Positions 9,301-17,527 of a stretch of 64,000 nt of DNA are shown here, piece after piece; within the stretch, counting starts at the first letter, position 1, and each line of letters starts with the position of its first letter. Below the pieces are notes generated by a model that saw only the letters and a list, made by a program, of their open reading frames with translations, searched no databases and was not told where the DNA came from. Source of the stretch: Brevibacterium oceani (GTDB lineage Bacteria > Actinomycetota > Actinomycetes > Actinomycetales > Brevibacteriaceae); assembly GCF_013623835.1 (NCBI RefSeq), contig NZ_JABKDE010000006.1:186001-250000 (forward strand). Reading direction: 5' to 3'. A program made the translations under genes and the position numbers.

Positions 9301-9536
9301 GCTTTGCGGGTGAAGGTCAGTCCGAGGATCTCTTCGGGTGAGACGTATTCGTTGGCGACCAGCCACACCACGCGCTGGGAGATGACAGTGGTCTTGCCCG
9401 ATCCGGCCCCGGCGGTGACCTTCATCGACTGGCCGGGGTCGGCCTCGATGATGACTCGCTGTTCGGGACTGGGCGGAAACGCCTGCGCGGGGTCGGCTGC
9501 GGTCAGTCGCGCGAGTTCCTCGGCGCTGAATCGCAT
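6351..9536 (-). CDS. adnB: AdnB-like ATP-dependent helicase-nuclease subunit
   Basis: 1061 residues. It pairs with AdnA to resect double-strand DNA ends, the actinobacterial counterpart of AddAB and RecBCD. N-terminal UvrD-like motor: Walker A GAGSGKT (43-49), LLDEFQDTS, AVGDPRQAIYGWRGA, TSWRND, VHASKGLEFD and VAFTRAKRHLW, all intact. The C-terminal RecB-type nuclease keeps GKIDAVF, EVVDWKTSK and QLALYR, so both activities look preserved. The intact motor marks it as the AdnB subunit, recalled as Rv3201c. The start ATG 9536 shares its A with the adnA stop (TGATG), showing tight coupling and equal synthesis. A longer upstream frame lies inside adnA and was not used. Confidence 0.9.
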   Translation of the reverse strand: MRFSAEELARLTAADPAQAFPPSPEQRVIIEADPGQSMKVTAGAGSGKTTVISQRVVWLVANEYVSPEEILGLTFTRKAVGELGGRIRVLLSRLRHNLGRGADLSLPGLENPTVSTYNSYAASIVSEHGVSIGIEPETVLLDEAAAHTIAGGLIDAAAPDEIPGNYSRETMIDDVIAFAAAMNDHGRDVDDVTAYLDQCLAALVSSKGKPVDPNGRRAKLEAKIRTARLADSYMRAKRRNLAMDFSDQVRFAQRIIDEVPAAAAAERARWKIVLLDEFQDTSVAQLGLLRDLFGTAAVTAVGDPRQAIYGWRGASADNMIRFSSDFADVESLTLSTSWRNDRTILQTANRIADGLTDSRETPLSARDGAGEGEVCIEISSGAHDPDYLTNGKRALTDWFRTVPEAATKAVLCRKRAHFAPVAAALEAAGFAVHVHGSSGLLSDPFVADMRAVLTAAVDPMAGDEIMRLISGRMLGLGAGDIAALQAFTRRQTDRRQAERARDGLESEASIVEAIDQATIIEGIDELIDVERALDQGARTAGEKTAVADCLDTGLSRVALGRLVRLAKALRTVRSGTGTIASVIRTAMAETGIDSDIWGLSDSLRNLHRSAVDAFLSAASQYSAADELPSITRFLSWLSLMETHDALSTAEPTTAAYAINIMTVHASKGLEFDAVAVPALVVKDFPTEPRDKEGWMERTALPYPLRGDRAHLVDFDLRNAEFDTKKELDEWINDFIKPQIADAHEAEERRLAYVAFTRAKRHLWLGAEVMGSRAVPDDPSPFLTEAAQALGIDLEIPEPADESAEDRIETTPWPVPRTRQVAAAERAATWVETTPDRALSDLADEPGPVGRYAAQALRIGDRPAPTSASGMPDRLSATALVAWRRDPQGFRTQTLRPIPSPPSRAAEIGTGFHAWVEQHFGQSSIDIGDDDIARPSDAATIERLQETFLSSEFATRRADHVEMSFELVLGRFRVPGKIDAVFITEGHAEVVDWKTSKKPAADVLEVMKWQLALYRFAILRAHPEITEVTGTFYFVGSDEIVRFTELPDEDAIIRWLEDNDIA

Positions 9537-12500
9537 CAGTTCTCCTCCAACATCTTCGGGCCGATGGCCGGACACGACGATCGCACCGGGCAGCTCAGGC
9601 ACTTCTGCGGGTCGACGCGGGCGGGGAAGGTCCCTGCGCGCATCCGACCGGAGACGTCGTCGATGAGTTCCCGCGCCCAATTCGGGTCCTCGTCGACTTC
9701 CAACGCCCGCTGCTGCCGGACGGTGCGGGCCGAGTTGCGCAGGAAGACGAGTTCGGCGCCGTAGGCACGCGCGTCGAGCGTCTGATCCTCACCGATCGTG
9801 ATGGTTCCGGAATTGATCGCCTCCTGGTAGACGCCGAGCTGAGCGTGCCTGTCCATCTCTTTGCCGGCGACGACGTTCTTGCCGGTCTTGAAGTCGATGA
9901 TGCGCAGTCCGCCGTCGACGTCCTCGACTCGGTCGAGACGGCCGGTGACCTTCCACTGTCGGCCGTCGGCGTCCTCGCCCACGGCGTAGACCTGTGCTTC
10001 CACCCCCACGAGCTCACCCGGAGCGTTCGCAATGTATTCGCCGAGGCGGTCGGCCATCTTCATCGCCACCTCGAGTTCCCGTTCGCGCTGCCATTCGGCG
10101 TCGAACTCGAGTGAGGCGAATTCGGCCTCGACATAGTCGCGGATCGCCGAGGTCGGCCCGGAGGGGTAGTTCTCCGCAGCCGCGTGGATGATGGTGCCGA
10201 GATTCTGCGCGGTCGAGCTCGGTCGGTCGCCGCCGTTGCGAGTGAGGAACCAGCGCAGGGAACAGTCGGTGAAGGATTCGACCTGGGACGGTGAGATCCG
10301 CACGGTGTCGGAGTCGGAGAAGAGCGGCTCGGACGAGGTGATGTCCTCGGATTCGCGCCACCGGCTCGGCGCTTCGACTGCCGAGCTCGCTGCCGAGAGC
10401 GCACGCATCAGCTGCGCCCATGTCTGGGTATCGGCATCGGGTGCGGGATGCTCGGTCGAAGTATCGGGATCGGTGCGCTCGGTCGAGGAGGGATCGACGT
10501 CGGCGGCCTGAAGCAGATGAGCCCGGGCATGTGCGGCCATCTCCGGCAGGGTCAACGGGGGCAGCTCGTCCTCGTGGGTGATCGCGTATCCGTCGGCCGC
10601 CTCGGTGCCATTCATCGTTCCTGCCGCAATGACGTCGAAGAACGGGGAGGGCTCGGTCTCCGAATCGGTGACGGCGGTGACGATCACCCGCTCCTGTGCC
10701 CTGCTCAGAGCGGTGTAGAAGAGTTCTCCCTCCTCTCGCAGGTTCGTGCGCTTGGCGTGCCCGTGAAAACCGGGGTCGCCGGTCACCGTCTCACCGGAGG
10801 CCAGCACCGCGGCGAGGTCGGTGAGCCCGAGGATGCCGCCGCGCAGCTTCGGGTTCGGCCACACACCCTCGTTGACCTCGGCGATGATGACCAACGGCAC
10901 GCGCACATGGGCCAGGGACGACGGTGTGCCCACGCGGACGTGATCGGAGAACCCTGCGGTATCGGCCAGCGAGTCCTGTGCGATGTCCTGCTCGGCGACG
11001 ATCCCGGCGAAGGAGCGGGCCGTGAATCCGCCGCGGTCGGCGATCTTCTCGGCCAGGGCGAACAGCCGCAGCACCGAGTCGAGGTAGCCACCTGTGACCG
11101 ATTCGGGATCGCGAAGCGCTTCGGACTGCCACCTCTGGGCCACTCCGGCGGCCTCCCAGATCGACCACAGCGCTTCGTGCGGGTCGACCGCTCCGACGTC
11201 GGCTGCGGCGCGGAGCATGCGTGAGATCGTCACCAGTGCCTGCGGCGAGTCATCATCGACGGGGTGGCGCAGCGCCTGAGCGAGTGACGCCGTACTCGAA
11301 GCTGCGGGGAAGCGTCGCCGCACCGCCCGACGGAAACGACGGATCTGCACCGGGTCGAGCCGGACATAGATGCTGCCGGCCAGGGACAGGGCGAGTTCGG
11401 CGATGGATTCGTCGTCGTCGAAGTCCGGGGTCGTCGACAGCAGCTGCAGCAGCGGAGCGGTCGCCGGGTCCACGTTGAGCGGCTGCATGAGGGTGGCGAT
11501 GGAGACTCCCGCTGCTCGCAGTTCGTTCGCGATGCTTCGGGCCGTCGACGAGTTCCGGCAGATGAGCGCGACATCGGACCAGGCGTGCCCGTTCTCGACG
11601 AAGTTCGTGATCCGGCGGGCCAGATACCGATGTCCCGAGGCGCTGCCTTCGAAGACATGGGTCTCGACCTGCTCGTCGCGATCCGCGGTCGGGTGCGAGC
11701 CGCCGGCCTCACCGGCGTTCGGCGCTGCGTCCGTCGGGACGTAGGCGGCCCCTTTCGGCACTGCCTCCACGGCGTCGTTCGCGTTCATCGGTGCATCATC
11801 GACGGCGTCGGCTTCGGCGTCGGCTTCGGCGTCGACTCCCGCTCCGGGCCTGGGCATGTGCCGAAGCGACCAGCGGCTGGTGATCCGGGCGCCGAATCCG
11901 TCGATGACCGCGCCCAGATCGGCATCGACGTCCCACAGCCGGTCGAGGACGACGGTGCGGAAATTCGGGTCGTCGGTGCTGCGGTCGATGATCGACGCAT
12001 CGGCGCCGTGGAAGCGCCCGGTCACCGTCTCCGGGCTGCCGAACAGGGCGAGGGCGCTGCCGCGTCTGCGCAGCTGCTCGAGGATTCCCCACCCGGCGGC
12101 CGGGAAGTCCTGCACGCCGTCGGCGAGCACGACGGTGGGCACCAGATCGGGGGCGAACGTCCACGGTCGGCCCGCGGTCACCTCGGCGGGTTCGCGGAAC
12201 ACCTCGAACGCAGCCAGAGCCAGGACGGTGGCCGAATCGATCCCGCCGTAGCCGGGCATGGACATGATGCCCAGATATTCATCGAGAACCTCGGCCACGG
12301 CCGCCCACCGGGGGTCGGGATTGTTCGCAAGCACCCGTTCCAGGGCGCTGCGACCGTAGTCGAAGACGTGTTCGTCGGCGCCGGAACCGGACGGCTCCGG
12401 CACGTGCAGGCCGAAGTCGAACTCCATCACCCGGTTGAGGGCATCTCTGACCTCGGTGCGGAACGCCGAGGTCGCCCGCACCTCGGCGGTGATCTCCGTC

Positions 12501-12892
12501 GGCCAGGCGGGGGCCCGCCCATGGCCGAGCTCATGGCCGGCCAGCAGGTCGGCCAGGAACACATCCTGATCCGCTCCGGAGATGAACTCGAGGTCCTCCC
12601 CCGTCCGGGTCGTGTGTGCGGCGCGGGCGATTCCGTAGGCGAAGGAGGACAGGCTCCGGGCGGGAGCGGCCGACAGCACGGCGTCGGCGGGCACCGGCAG
12701 CCGATTGCGCAGCACATCGGCATGGTCGCGATCCGGGGTGAGCACGAGCACCGAGGCGGGGCTGATCCGGGACACCAGCCGTGCGTAGACGGATTCGAGC
12801 AGCGTCGTCTTCCCCGTCCCCGGCCGACCGACGATGCTCAGGCTCTGCCCGCCCAGCAGGGCGGCGCTCATCTCCTCGGGCATCTCATCCAT
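9536..12892 (-). CDS. adnA: AdnA-like helicase-nuclease subunit with Fe-S nuclease domain
   Basis: 1118 residues. Walker A GRPGTGKT (22-29) is kept, but the usual DExQ Walker B reads LADGVQDF, as expected for the weaker motor of an AdnAB pair. The C-terminal nuclease has LDRVEDVDGG, RIIDFKTGK and QLGVYQEAI. An early Cys in FTDCSLRWF plus C1098, C1101 and C1107 form the four-cysteine iron-sulfur clasp seen in AddB/AdnA nucleases. A low-complexity acidic linker near residues 350-410 is encoded partly by a 12-bp tandem repeat at 11807-11834. Start ATG 12892 has only a weak ribosome site; Met4 or Met8 are alternatives. The gene is divergent from a TetR regulator 112 bp away. Confidence 0.88.
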   Translation of the reverse strand: MDEMPEEMSAALLGGQSLSIVGRPGTGKTTLLESVYARLVSRISPASVLVLTPDRDHADVLRNRLPVPADAVLSAAPARSLSSFAYGIARAAHTTRTGEDLEFISGADQDVFLADLLAGHELGHGRAPAWPTEITAEVRATSAFRTEVRDALNRVMEFDFGLHVPEPSGSGADEHVFDYGRSALERVLANNPDPRWAAVAEVLDEYLGIMSMPGYGGIDSATVLALAAFEVFREPAEVTAGRPWTFAPDLVPTVVLADGVQDFPAAGWGILEQLRRRGSALALFGSPETVTGRFHGADASIIDRSTDDPNFRTVVLDRLWDVDADLGAVIDGFGARITSRWSLRHMPRPGAGVDAEADAEADAVDDAPMNANDAVEAVPKGAAYVPTDAAPNAGEAGGSHPTADRDEQVETHVFEGSASGHRYLARRITNFVENGHAWSDVALICRNSSTARSIANELRAAGVSIATLMQPLNVDPATAPLLQLLSTTPDFDDDESIAELALSLAGSIYVRLDPVQIRRFRRAVRRRFPAASSTASLAQALRHPVDDDSPQALVTISRMLRAAADVGAVDPHEALWSIWEAAGVAQRWQSEALRDPESVTGGYLDSVLRLFALAEKIADRGGFTARSFAGIVAEQDIAQDSLADTAGFSDHVRVGTPSSLAHVRVPLVIIAEVNEGVWPNPKLRGGILGLTDLAAVLASGETVTGDPGFHGHAKRTNLREEGELFYTALSRAQERVIVTAVTDSETEPSPFFDVIAAGTMNGTEAADGYAITHEDELPPLTLPEMAAHARAHLLQAADVDPSSTERTDPDTSTEHPAPDADTQTWAQLMRALSAASSAVEAPSRWRESEDITSSEPLFSDSDTVRISPSQVESFTDCSLRWFLTRNGGDRPSSTAQNLGTIIHAAAENYPSGPTSAIRDYVEAEFASLEFDAEWQRERELEVAMKMADRLGEYIANAPGELVGVEAQVYAVGEDADGRQWKVTGRLDRVEDVDGGLRIIDFKTGKNVVAGKEMDRHAQLGVYQEAINSGTITIGEDQTLDARAYGAELVFLRNSARTVRQQRALEVDEDPNWARELIDDVSGRMRAGTFPARVDPQKCLSCPVRSSCPAIGPKMLEEN
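11807..11834 (-). repeat. adnA: 12-bp tandem repeat inside adnA
   Basis: GTCGGCTTCGGC occurs at 11807-11818 and 11819-11830, with four more bases following. It encodes alternating Glu-Ala-Asp-Ala in an acidic linker. The unit is a multiple of three, so copy-number change would lengthen the linker without shifting frame. Confidence 0.7.
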
Positions 12893-12992
12893 ACTCGTAT
12901 TCCATCACGAGGGGCTGACATGACTCCCTCGCGGCCGGGTCCGGCGCGTCGCCGAACCGAGGCAGATGCAGTTACCCGACAGTGACGTCGCG

Positions 12993-12998
12993 TAACAT
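12993..12998 (+). promoter_or_regulatory. -10 hexamer TAACAT before the TetR gene
   Basis: TAACAT ends 7 bases before ATG 13005, so the expected start point is the A of the start codon and the mRNA would be leaderless. No Shine-Dalgarno sequence is seen. The -35 region is unclear. Confidence 0.5.
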
Positions 12999-13004
12999 TG
13001 AAGA

Positions 13005-13598
13005 ATGTCGAGTCCACAACAGAGATTGCCCCGTGACCAACGCCGCGACCAACTGGTGGGAGTGGCACGCTCCGTCTTCGCCACCCGTGGATATCGCACG
13101 ACCTCGATGGATATGATCGCCGAGGCCGCTGGTGTGTCCAAACCCGTGCTCTACCAGCACTTCGACTCCAAACAGGATCTCTACCTCGCGCTCATCGACG
13201 CTTCGGCCTCCCTCCTCGACTCCAGGCTCGCCGAGGCGCTGGAGCTGACGAAGGATCCCCAGGAGCAGGTTCGTGCGACCTATCGCGCCTACTTCGACTT
13301 CGTCGTCTCCCACCGCGAAGAGTTCGTCATCATCTTCAACTCCGATGTCTACGAGCCGAAGGCCGAGGAGAAGCTGCGCGCCCTGCGCGAACGCTCGGCG
13401 GCACGGGTGGTCACGGCGCTGCAGCACTTCGCCCGGTTGGGCGACGACGAGGCCCGGCTGCTGTGCCGTGCGCTCATCGGCACCGCCGAGGTCGTCGTCA
13501 AGCAGATCGATTCCCAGCGCGGTGTCGACGTCGATTCCGCGGTCGCCCTGCTCACGCAGATGAGCTGGGGCGGACTGCAGTCCTTCGCTCAGCGCTGA
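13005..13598 (+). CDS. TetR family transcriptional regulator
   Basis: 197 residues. The N-terminal helix-turn-helix (about 10-58) is clear: RDQLVGVARSVFATRGY, TTSMDMIAEAAGVSKPVLYQHF and KQDLYLALID. The C-terminal ligand-binding part is all-helical without recognisable ligand residues. The order TetR, DUF3107, ferritin-like protein, DEAD helicase matches the recalled Mycobacterium Rv3208-Rv3211 order, so this is the conserved regulator of that neighbourhood. It is divergent from adnA and could act on the 112-bp space between them. Ligand and targets are unknown. ATG 13005 is supported by a -10 element positioned for a leaderless message. Confidence 0.88.
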   Translation: MSSPQQRLPRDQRRDQLVGVARSVFATRGYRTTSMDMIAEAAGVSKPVLYQHFDSKQDLYLALIDASASLLDSRLAEALELTKDPQEQVRATYRAYFDFVVSHREEFVIIFNSDVYEPKAEEKLRALRERSAARVVTALQHFARLGDDEARLLCRALIGTAEVVVKQIDSQRGVDVDSAVALLTQMSWGGLQSFAQR

Positions 13599-13694
13599 GC
13601 GGAATCCTGCGGGAAGAAAACGCCCTCCGACTGCCGTTAAGCTGAGGACAGACCCACCCGTCAACCGTCACCTAGGATCCGCACAAGGAGCACC

Positions 13695-13916
13695 ATGGAA
13701 ATCAAGATCGGCGTCAAGCAGACACAGCGTGAGATCACCCTCGAAACGGACGAGGATGCGAAGGCACTGGCCGCACGCATCGAGGAGAAGATCCAGTCCG
13801 ACGGGCTGCTGACGTTCACCGACACGAAGGGACGTCAGATCTTCGTCCCTGCCGGCTCGCTCGGCTACATCGAGGTCGGTGCCGAGTCCGCTCGCCGCGT
13901 CGGCTTCAGTGCCTGA
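13695..13916 (+). CDS. DUF3107 small conserved actinobacterial protein
   Basis: 73 residues, beginning MEIKIGVKQTQREITLETDE. The whole protein is one small alpha/beta domain of the DUF3107 family, conserved across actinomycetes and without assigned function (recalled mycobacterial counterpart Rv3208A/TB9.4). AAGGAG is well spaced before ATG 13695. It lies 96 bp after the TetR gene and is followed by a strong hairpin, so the two probably form a short unit. No signal peptide or membrane segment. Confidence 0.9.
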   Translation: MEIKIGVKQTQREITLETDEDAKALAARIEEKIQSDGLLTFTDTKGRQIFVPAGSLGYIEVGAESARRVGFSA

Positions 13917-13980
13917 GAGTTCCGGCTTCGGCATCCGAGCGCTCCGGTACCGGCATCGGAGCGGACGCGAGCTCCGCACC

Positions 13981-14025
13981 AACAGGGCAGGGCCCCGGTC
14001 ACACCGACCGGGGCCCTGCCCTGTT
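13981..14025. terminator. 20-bp stem bidirectional terminator
   Basis: Positions 13981-14000 and 14006-14025 pair perfectly around a 5-base loop, rich in GC, with TTT at the right edge. It lies between the rightward DUF3107 gene and the leftward ferritin-like gene and could serve both. Confidence 0.85.
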
Positions 14026-14113
14026 TGTGCGGGCTGTATGCCGACATGTGTGTACGGACAGGACGTGTCGACGTGGCAGCGTGGCAGTGCGGGCGCGCAT
14101 CTGTCTACTGGAA

Positions 14114-14161
14114 GTGCACGCTCAGTGCACAAATGCAGGGGCACATGCACTCTCGATGCAC
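14114..14161. repeat. Four TGCAC repeats between convergent genes
   Basis: GTGCAC occurs at 14114-14119 and 14125-14130, then ATGCAC at 14145-14150 and 14156-14161. Spacing is about one helical turn for the outer pairs. It lies downstream of both flanking genes, so a promoter role is unlikely. Purpose unknown. Confidence 0.3.
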
Positions 14162-14194
14162 AGTTGTGGTGCGCGCAGCACCAGAGCGGAAAGC

Positions 14195-14827
14195 TCAGGC
14201 GACGAGTCCGAGGGCGGACATGCGCTTCGAGTGATTCGAGGTCACGGCGGGGATCATTTCGACCACGAGGCCTTCGTCGATGCCGAGGACGGGATCGGTG
14301 AGCAGGGTGCGGGCACGGCCGAGCGTCTCGGCGACGAGCTTGCGTCCCCACAGTGCCAGACGGGATGCCAGCTGCGTGTCCTCGGCCACTTCGGCAGTCA
14401 GACGATTGCGCGCATAATCGCTGGCCCGTGTATCATCGAGAATTGCAATAGCCAGGCTGTATCCGGGCTCCGCGAGTTCATCCACAGCCGTGCGGTAGAA
14501 ATCATTCATGATTCCGTCGAAGACGAATCCCTTCATGAGGCTTTCGTACCAGTCGCGAGGACGAGTCCTTTCAGCCAGCGTGCTGAAGGTCGGCTCGAAG
14601 TGCTGACAGAGCTCGATCACATCCTGGCCCATCTGATCGATGTGCTGTGAGAGCTGTTCGAAGTTCGCGAATGACTGAGAGGCCAACCGCGCCAAGATGA
14701 CCTTGTCATCGAGATCCGCTGCGGTCGTTGCGTTGGTGGCCATACGTTCGAAACCGGTCAGCTCGCCGAACGCCACGAGTGCGAGCGTCGCAGCATCTTT
14801 ACCGGCCAATGGGACAGAATCGGGCAT
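14195..14827 (-). CDS. Ferritin-like-fold protein (MiaE-like, Rv3210c type)
   Basis: 210 residues, all-helical. It has the layout of the ferritin-like proteins annotated near the RhlE-type helicase in actinomycetes, some grouped with tRNA hydroxylase MiaE. Candidate carboxylate ligands are in GELTGFERMA (about 21-30) and FEQLSQHIDQMGQDVIE (about 57-73). A full set of di-iron ligands is not obvious by eye, so enzymatic activity is not claimed. It is divergent from the DEAD-box helicase with about 60 bp between starts and converges on DUF3107 across a terminator. ATG 14827 is the natural start. Confidence 0.65.
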   Translation of the reverse strand: MPDSVPLAGKDAATLALVAFGELTGFERMATNATTAADLDDKVILARLASQSFANFEQLSQHIDQMGQDVIELCQHFEPTFSTLAERTRPRDWYESLMKGFVFDGIMNDFYRTAVDELAEPGYSLAIAILDDTRASDYARNRLTAEVAEDTQLASRLALWGRKLVAETLGRARTLLTDPVLGIDEGLVVEMIPAVTSNHSKRMSALGLVA

Positions 14828-14889
14828 AGTGCAAGACTACCGGTTCGCAGCCCATGACAAGCGCTCATGCGCTAAAAGGAGTTTGGAAT

Positions 14890-16434
14890 ATGGCGGAGAC
14901 AGAAGCGGATTTCGCGGACCTGGGAGTCGCCGGACCCATCGTGGCCTCGTTGGCCGCAGCAGGAATCACCCACCCCTTCCCGATTCAGGCACTGACGCTG
15001 CCGGTGGCGCTCTCGGGCGCCGACATCATCGGGCAGGCCAAGACCGGCACCGGAAAGACCCTGGGCTTCGGCATCCCCCTGCTCCAGCGGGTCGTCGGCA
15101 AGACCGAGGACTCCTCGGTCACGTCGAACCCTGAGGCCACCCCCGACAGCGTCATTGATTCGACGGAGCAGCGCCTGCCGCAGGCACTCGTCGTCGTGCC
15201 CACCCGTGAGCTCGCCAAGCAGGTCGCGGCCGATCTCGTCACCGCCTCGGTGCAGCGCGATATCGACATCATGACGATCTACGGCGGCATGGACTTCGAT
15301 CCGCAGATCAATCGACTCAAGGCGGGAGTCGACGTCGTCGTCGGCACCCCCGGCCGCCTCCTCGACCTCTACGGGCGCAAGATCCTCAAGCTCCACCGGG
15401 TTCGCACCGTCGTCCTCGACGAGGCCGACGAGATGCTCGACCTCGGGTTCCTGCCCGACGTGGAGAAGATCATCAACGCGGTGCCCGCGCACCGGCAGAC
15501 GATGCTGTTCTCCGCGACGATGCCCGGCGCCGTCATCACCCTGGCCCGCCGCTACATGAACCAGCCGACCCACATCCGTGCGCAGGATCACGAGGACCTG
15601 TCCCTGACGGGGAAGAACACCACCCAGTTCGTCTACCGCGCCCATTCGATGGACAAGAGCGAACTCGTCGCCCGTATGCTCCAGGCGGAGGGACGCGGAC
15701 GAACCATCATCTTCACCCGCACCAAACGCACCGCCGACAAGCTCGCGGCCGAACTCGAAGACCGCGGATTCGCCGTCAAGGCACTCCACGGCGACCTCGG
15801 TCAGTCGCAGCGCGAGAAGGCCCTGAAGTCATTCCGCGACGGCAAGGTCGATGTGCTCGTGGCCACCGACGTCGCCGCCCGCGGCATCGACATCGACGAT
15901 GTCACGCACGTGGTCAACTACCAATGCCCCGAGGATGAGAAGACCTATGTCCACCGCATCGGCCGCACCGGTCGTGCCGGCCATTCGGGCGTCGCCGTCA
16001 CCCTCGTCGACTGGGACGACATGCCGCGCTGGCGGCTGATCAACAAGGCCCTCGGCCTCGATTTCGACGAACCCGCCGAGACCTATTCCACCTCGCCTCA
16101 CTTCTTCTCCGACCTCGGCATCCCGAAGGGGACGAAGGGCCGCCTGCCCCGGCAGCATCCCGACGGCGAGGACCAGGGCGGTGCCGAGAAGACGTCCCAC
16201 GGCTCGGAGCGTCGTCGCTCGTCCGGTCGTTCCCGCTCCTCCGAGCGTTCCACCGATCGCCGAGGTGGCTCTTCCGACCGTCGCAGCGGCTCCTCCGACT
16301 CCGGTGACGGTGAGCGCAAGCCGCGTCGTCAGCGTTCACGCCGACGCACCCGCGGCGGCAGGCCCGTCAACCGCGGGCAGGGTGGACAGAGCGGCCGGGG
16401 CGGCCACTCGACCACCGAAGCCAGCGAGGACTGA
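14890..16434 (+). CDS. DEAD-box ATP-dependent RNA helicase (RhlE-like)
   Basis: 514 residues. It should remodel structured RNA, for example in ribosome assembly or mRNA turnover. Motifs in order: Q motif with FPIQ (about 30-33), Walker A KTGTGKT (51-57), [50 protein letters not shown] and [10 protein letters not shown]. The last 90 residues are a basic Arg/Ser/Gly-rich tail, probably disordered RNA-binding sequence. Start ATG 14890 is chosen over ATG 14854 because AAGGAG sits 8 bases before it and the first 12 codons of the longer form are not family-like. A terminator follows closely. Synteny suggests the Rv3211 counterpart. Confidence 0.93.
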   Translation: MAETEADFADLGVAGPIVASLAAAGITHPFPIQALTLPVALSGADIIGQAKTGTGKTLGFGIPLLQRVVGKTEDSSVTSNPEATPDSVIDSTEQRLPQALVVVPTRELAKQVAADLVTASVQRDIDIMTIYGGMDFDPQINRLKAGVDVVVGTPGRLLDLYGRKILKLHRVRTVVLDEADEMLDLGFLPDVEKIINAVPAHRQTMLFSATMPGAVITLARRYMNQPTHIRAQDHEDLSLTGKNTTQFVYRAHSMDKSELVARMLQAEGRGRTIIFTRTKRTADKLAAELEDRGFAVKALHGDLGQSQREKALKSFRDGKVDVLVATDVAARGIDIDDVTHVVNYQCPEDEKTYVHRIGRTGRAGHSGVAVTLVDWDDMPRWRLINKALGLDFDEPAETYSTSPHFFSDLGIPKGTKGRLPRQHPDGEDQGGAEKTSHGSERRRSSGRSRSSERSTDRRGGSSDRRSGSSDSGDGERKPRRQRSRRRTRGGRPVNRGQGGQSGRGGHSTTEASED

Positions 16435-16443
16435 CAATCGAGA

Positions 16444-16481
16444 CGAAGAGGGCCCCGATCGAAAGATCGGGGCCCTCTTCG
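16444..16481 (+). terminator. Rho-independent-like terminator after the helicase gene
   Basis: A perfect 17-bp stem (16444-16460 with 16465-16481) closed by a GAAA loop, starting 10 bases after the helicase stop. Only TT follows, so the U tract is poor. Confidence 0.8.
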
Positions 16482-16483
16482 TT

Positions 16484-17426
16484 GACCCTGCGTTCAATCC
16501 GACCCCCGCCCGAGTCGACGACTCCTCCCCCGCCGGCGAACGCCTCACCACGCCGTCGACTGCCGACAATGCGCCCACTGCCGAAGCTCAGCCGAAGAAG
16601 GCCCACCGCCATGACGTCGACGTCATGCGCGTCCTCGCCGGACTCACCGTCATGGTCGGCCACTCCGGCGGTGTGCACATCGGCCGCAGTGAGGAAGGCA
16701 GCAATGCCTGGTGGCTCGGTCACCTCGCCGAGGCGGTCAACCCCTGGGCCGTGCCCATGTTCTTCATGATCGCCGGTTGGGCGGTCCTCGCCGGCGCGCC
16801 CCCGCGCACCGAGGCGGAGATGTGGGATCGGATCGTTCGTCACCTGGTACCTCTTGCCGTGTGGTCGGTCATCTTCGTCCTCGCTTTCACCCTCTTCGAC
16901 ACCGACGAGGTGATTGTCCGGCACGACCTCGCGCGCAGCTTCCTCGAAGCCGGCCGTCCCGCATTCCACCTGTGGTGCCTCTACGCGTACATTCCGCTCA
17001 TCCTCGGCTTCGGCGCTCTCGTCCTGTTCTGGAAGGGCGGGCGTCCCCGGCGGCTCGCGCCAGCGCCACGAGCTGCGTCCGCCGATCTGGACGCTGTGTC
17101 TGCTCTTCGCCGTCTCGGCACTCGGGGTCCTGTGGTGGGAGCCCCAGCGGGAGTACCCGATCGCGAATGCGAATCCGCTCATCGTCGGTCTCGCGATCAG
17201 CGTCATCCTCGTCGTCTCGCGCATCCGCCTCGGCGATCGGATGGAGAAGTTCGTCACGCGACTGGCCTCAGCCTCGTTCGGCGCGTTCCTCGTCCACGTG
17301 TTCTTCCTCGAGCTCTTCTTCGAACACCTCTACGACGTCGAGGCCGGACCTCTTCTCCTCGTCGTCCAATACCTCGGGTTACTCGCCCTCATGGCAGCAG
17401 TGTCCTACGCGCTCAGCCTCACCTAG
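16484..17426 (+). pseudogene. Acyltransferase 3 family membrane protein, frameshifted and without a clear start
   Basis: Two frames together give an OafA/YrhL-like acyltransferase, normally a multi-pass enzyme that acylates cell-surface sugars. The first frame covers HDVDVMRVLAGLTVMVGHSG, helix PWAVPMFFMIAGWAVLAG and HLWCLYAYIPLILGFGALVL. The second frame resumes with RPPIWTLCLLFAVSALGVL and runs to the stop at 17424-17426. The switch (+1) lies between about 17030 and 17075, in a run rich in G and C. Upstream of ATG 16625, which falls at the start of the first helix, the frame is open but offers no ATG, GTG or TTG after the terminator. Real decay or a sequencing error are both possible. No operon partner. 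Confidence 0.7.
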
Positions 17427-17527
17427 GGGCAGACTCCGTCTGCGCCGACTCCTCGGCTGAAACGGCCGGGTGCCTTCGCCCAGACGATCCCGCCAAAGCG
17501 ACGACGGCTCATGCCGTCTGCACTCGC

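Noticed and set aside
7254..9341. Long open frame antisense to adnB
   Set aside because: Shadow of a gene with complete motor and nuclease motifs; Gly/Arg/Asp-rich without domains.
12893..13004. SOS (LexA) box upstream of adnA
   Set aside because: No TCGAAC-N4-GTTCGA-like palindrome is present in the spacer.
14025..14234. Small Cys-containing open frame after DUF3107
   Set aside because: Begins inside a region with a terminator and repeats; no ribosome site and no family resemblance.
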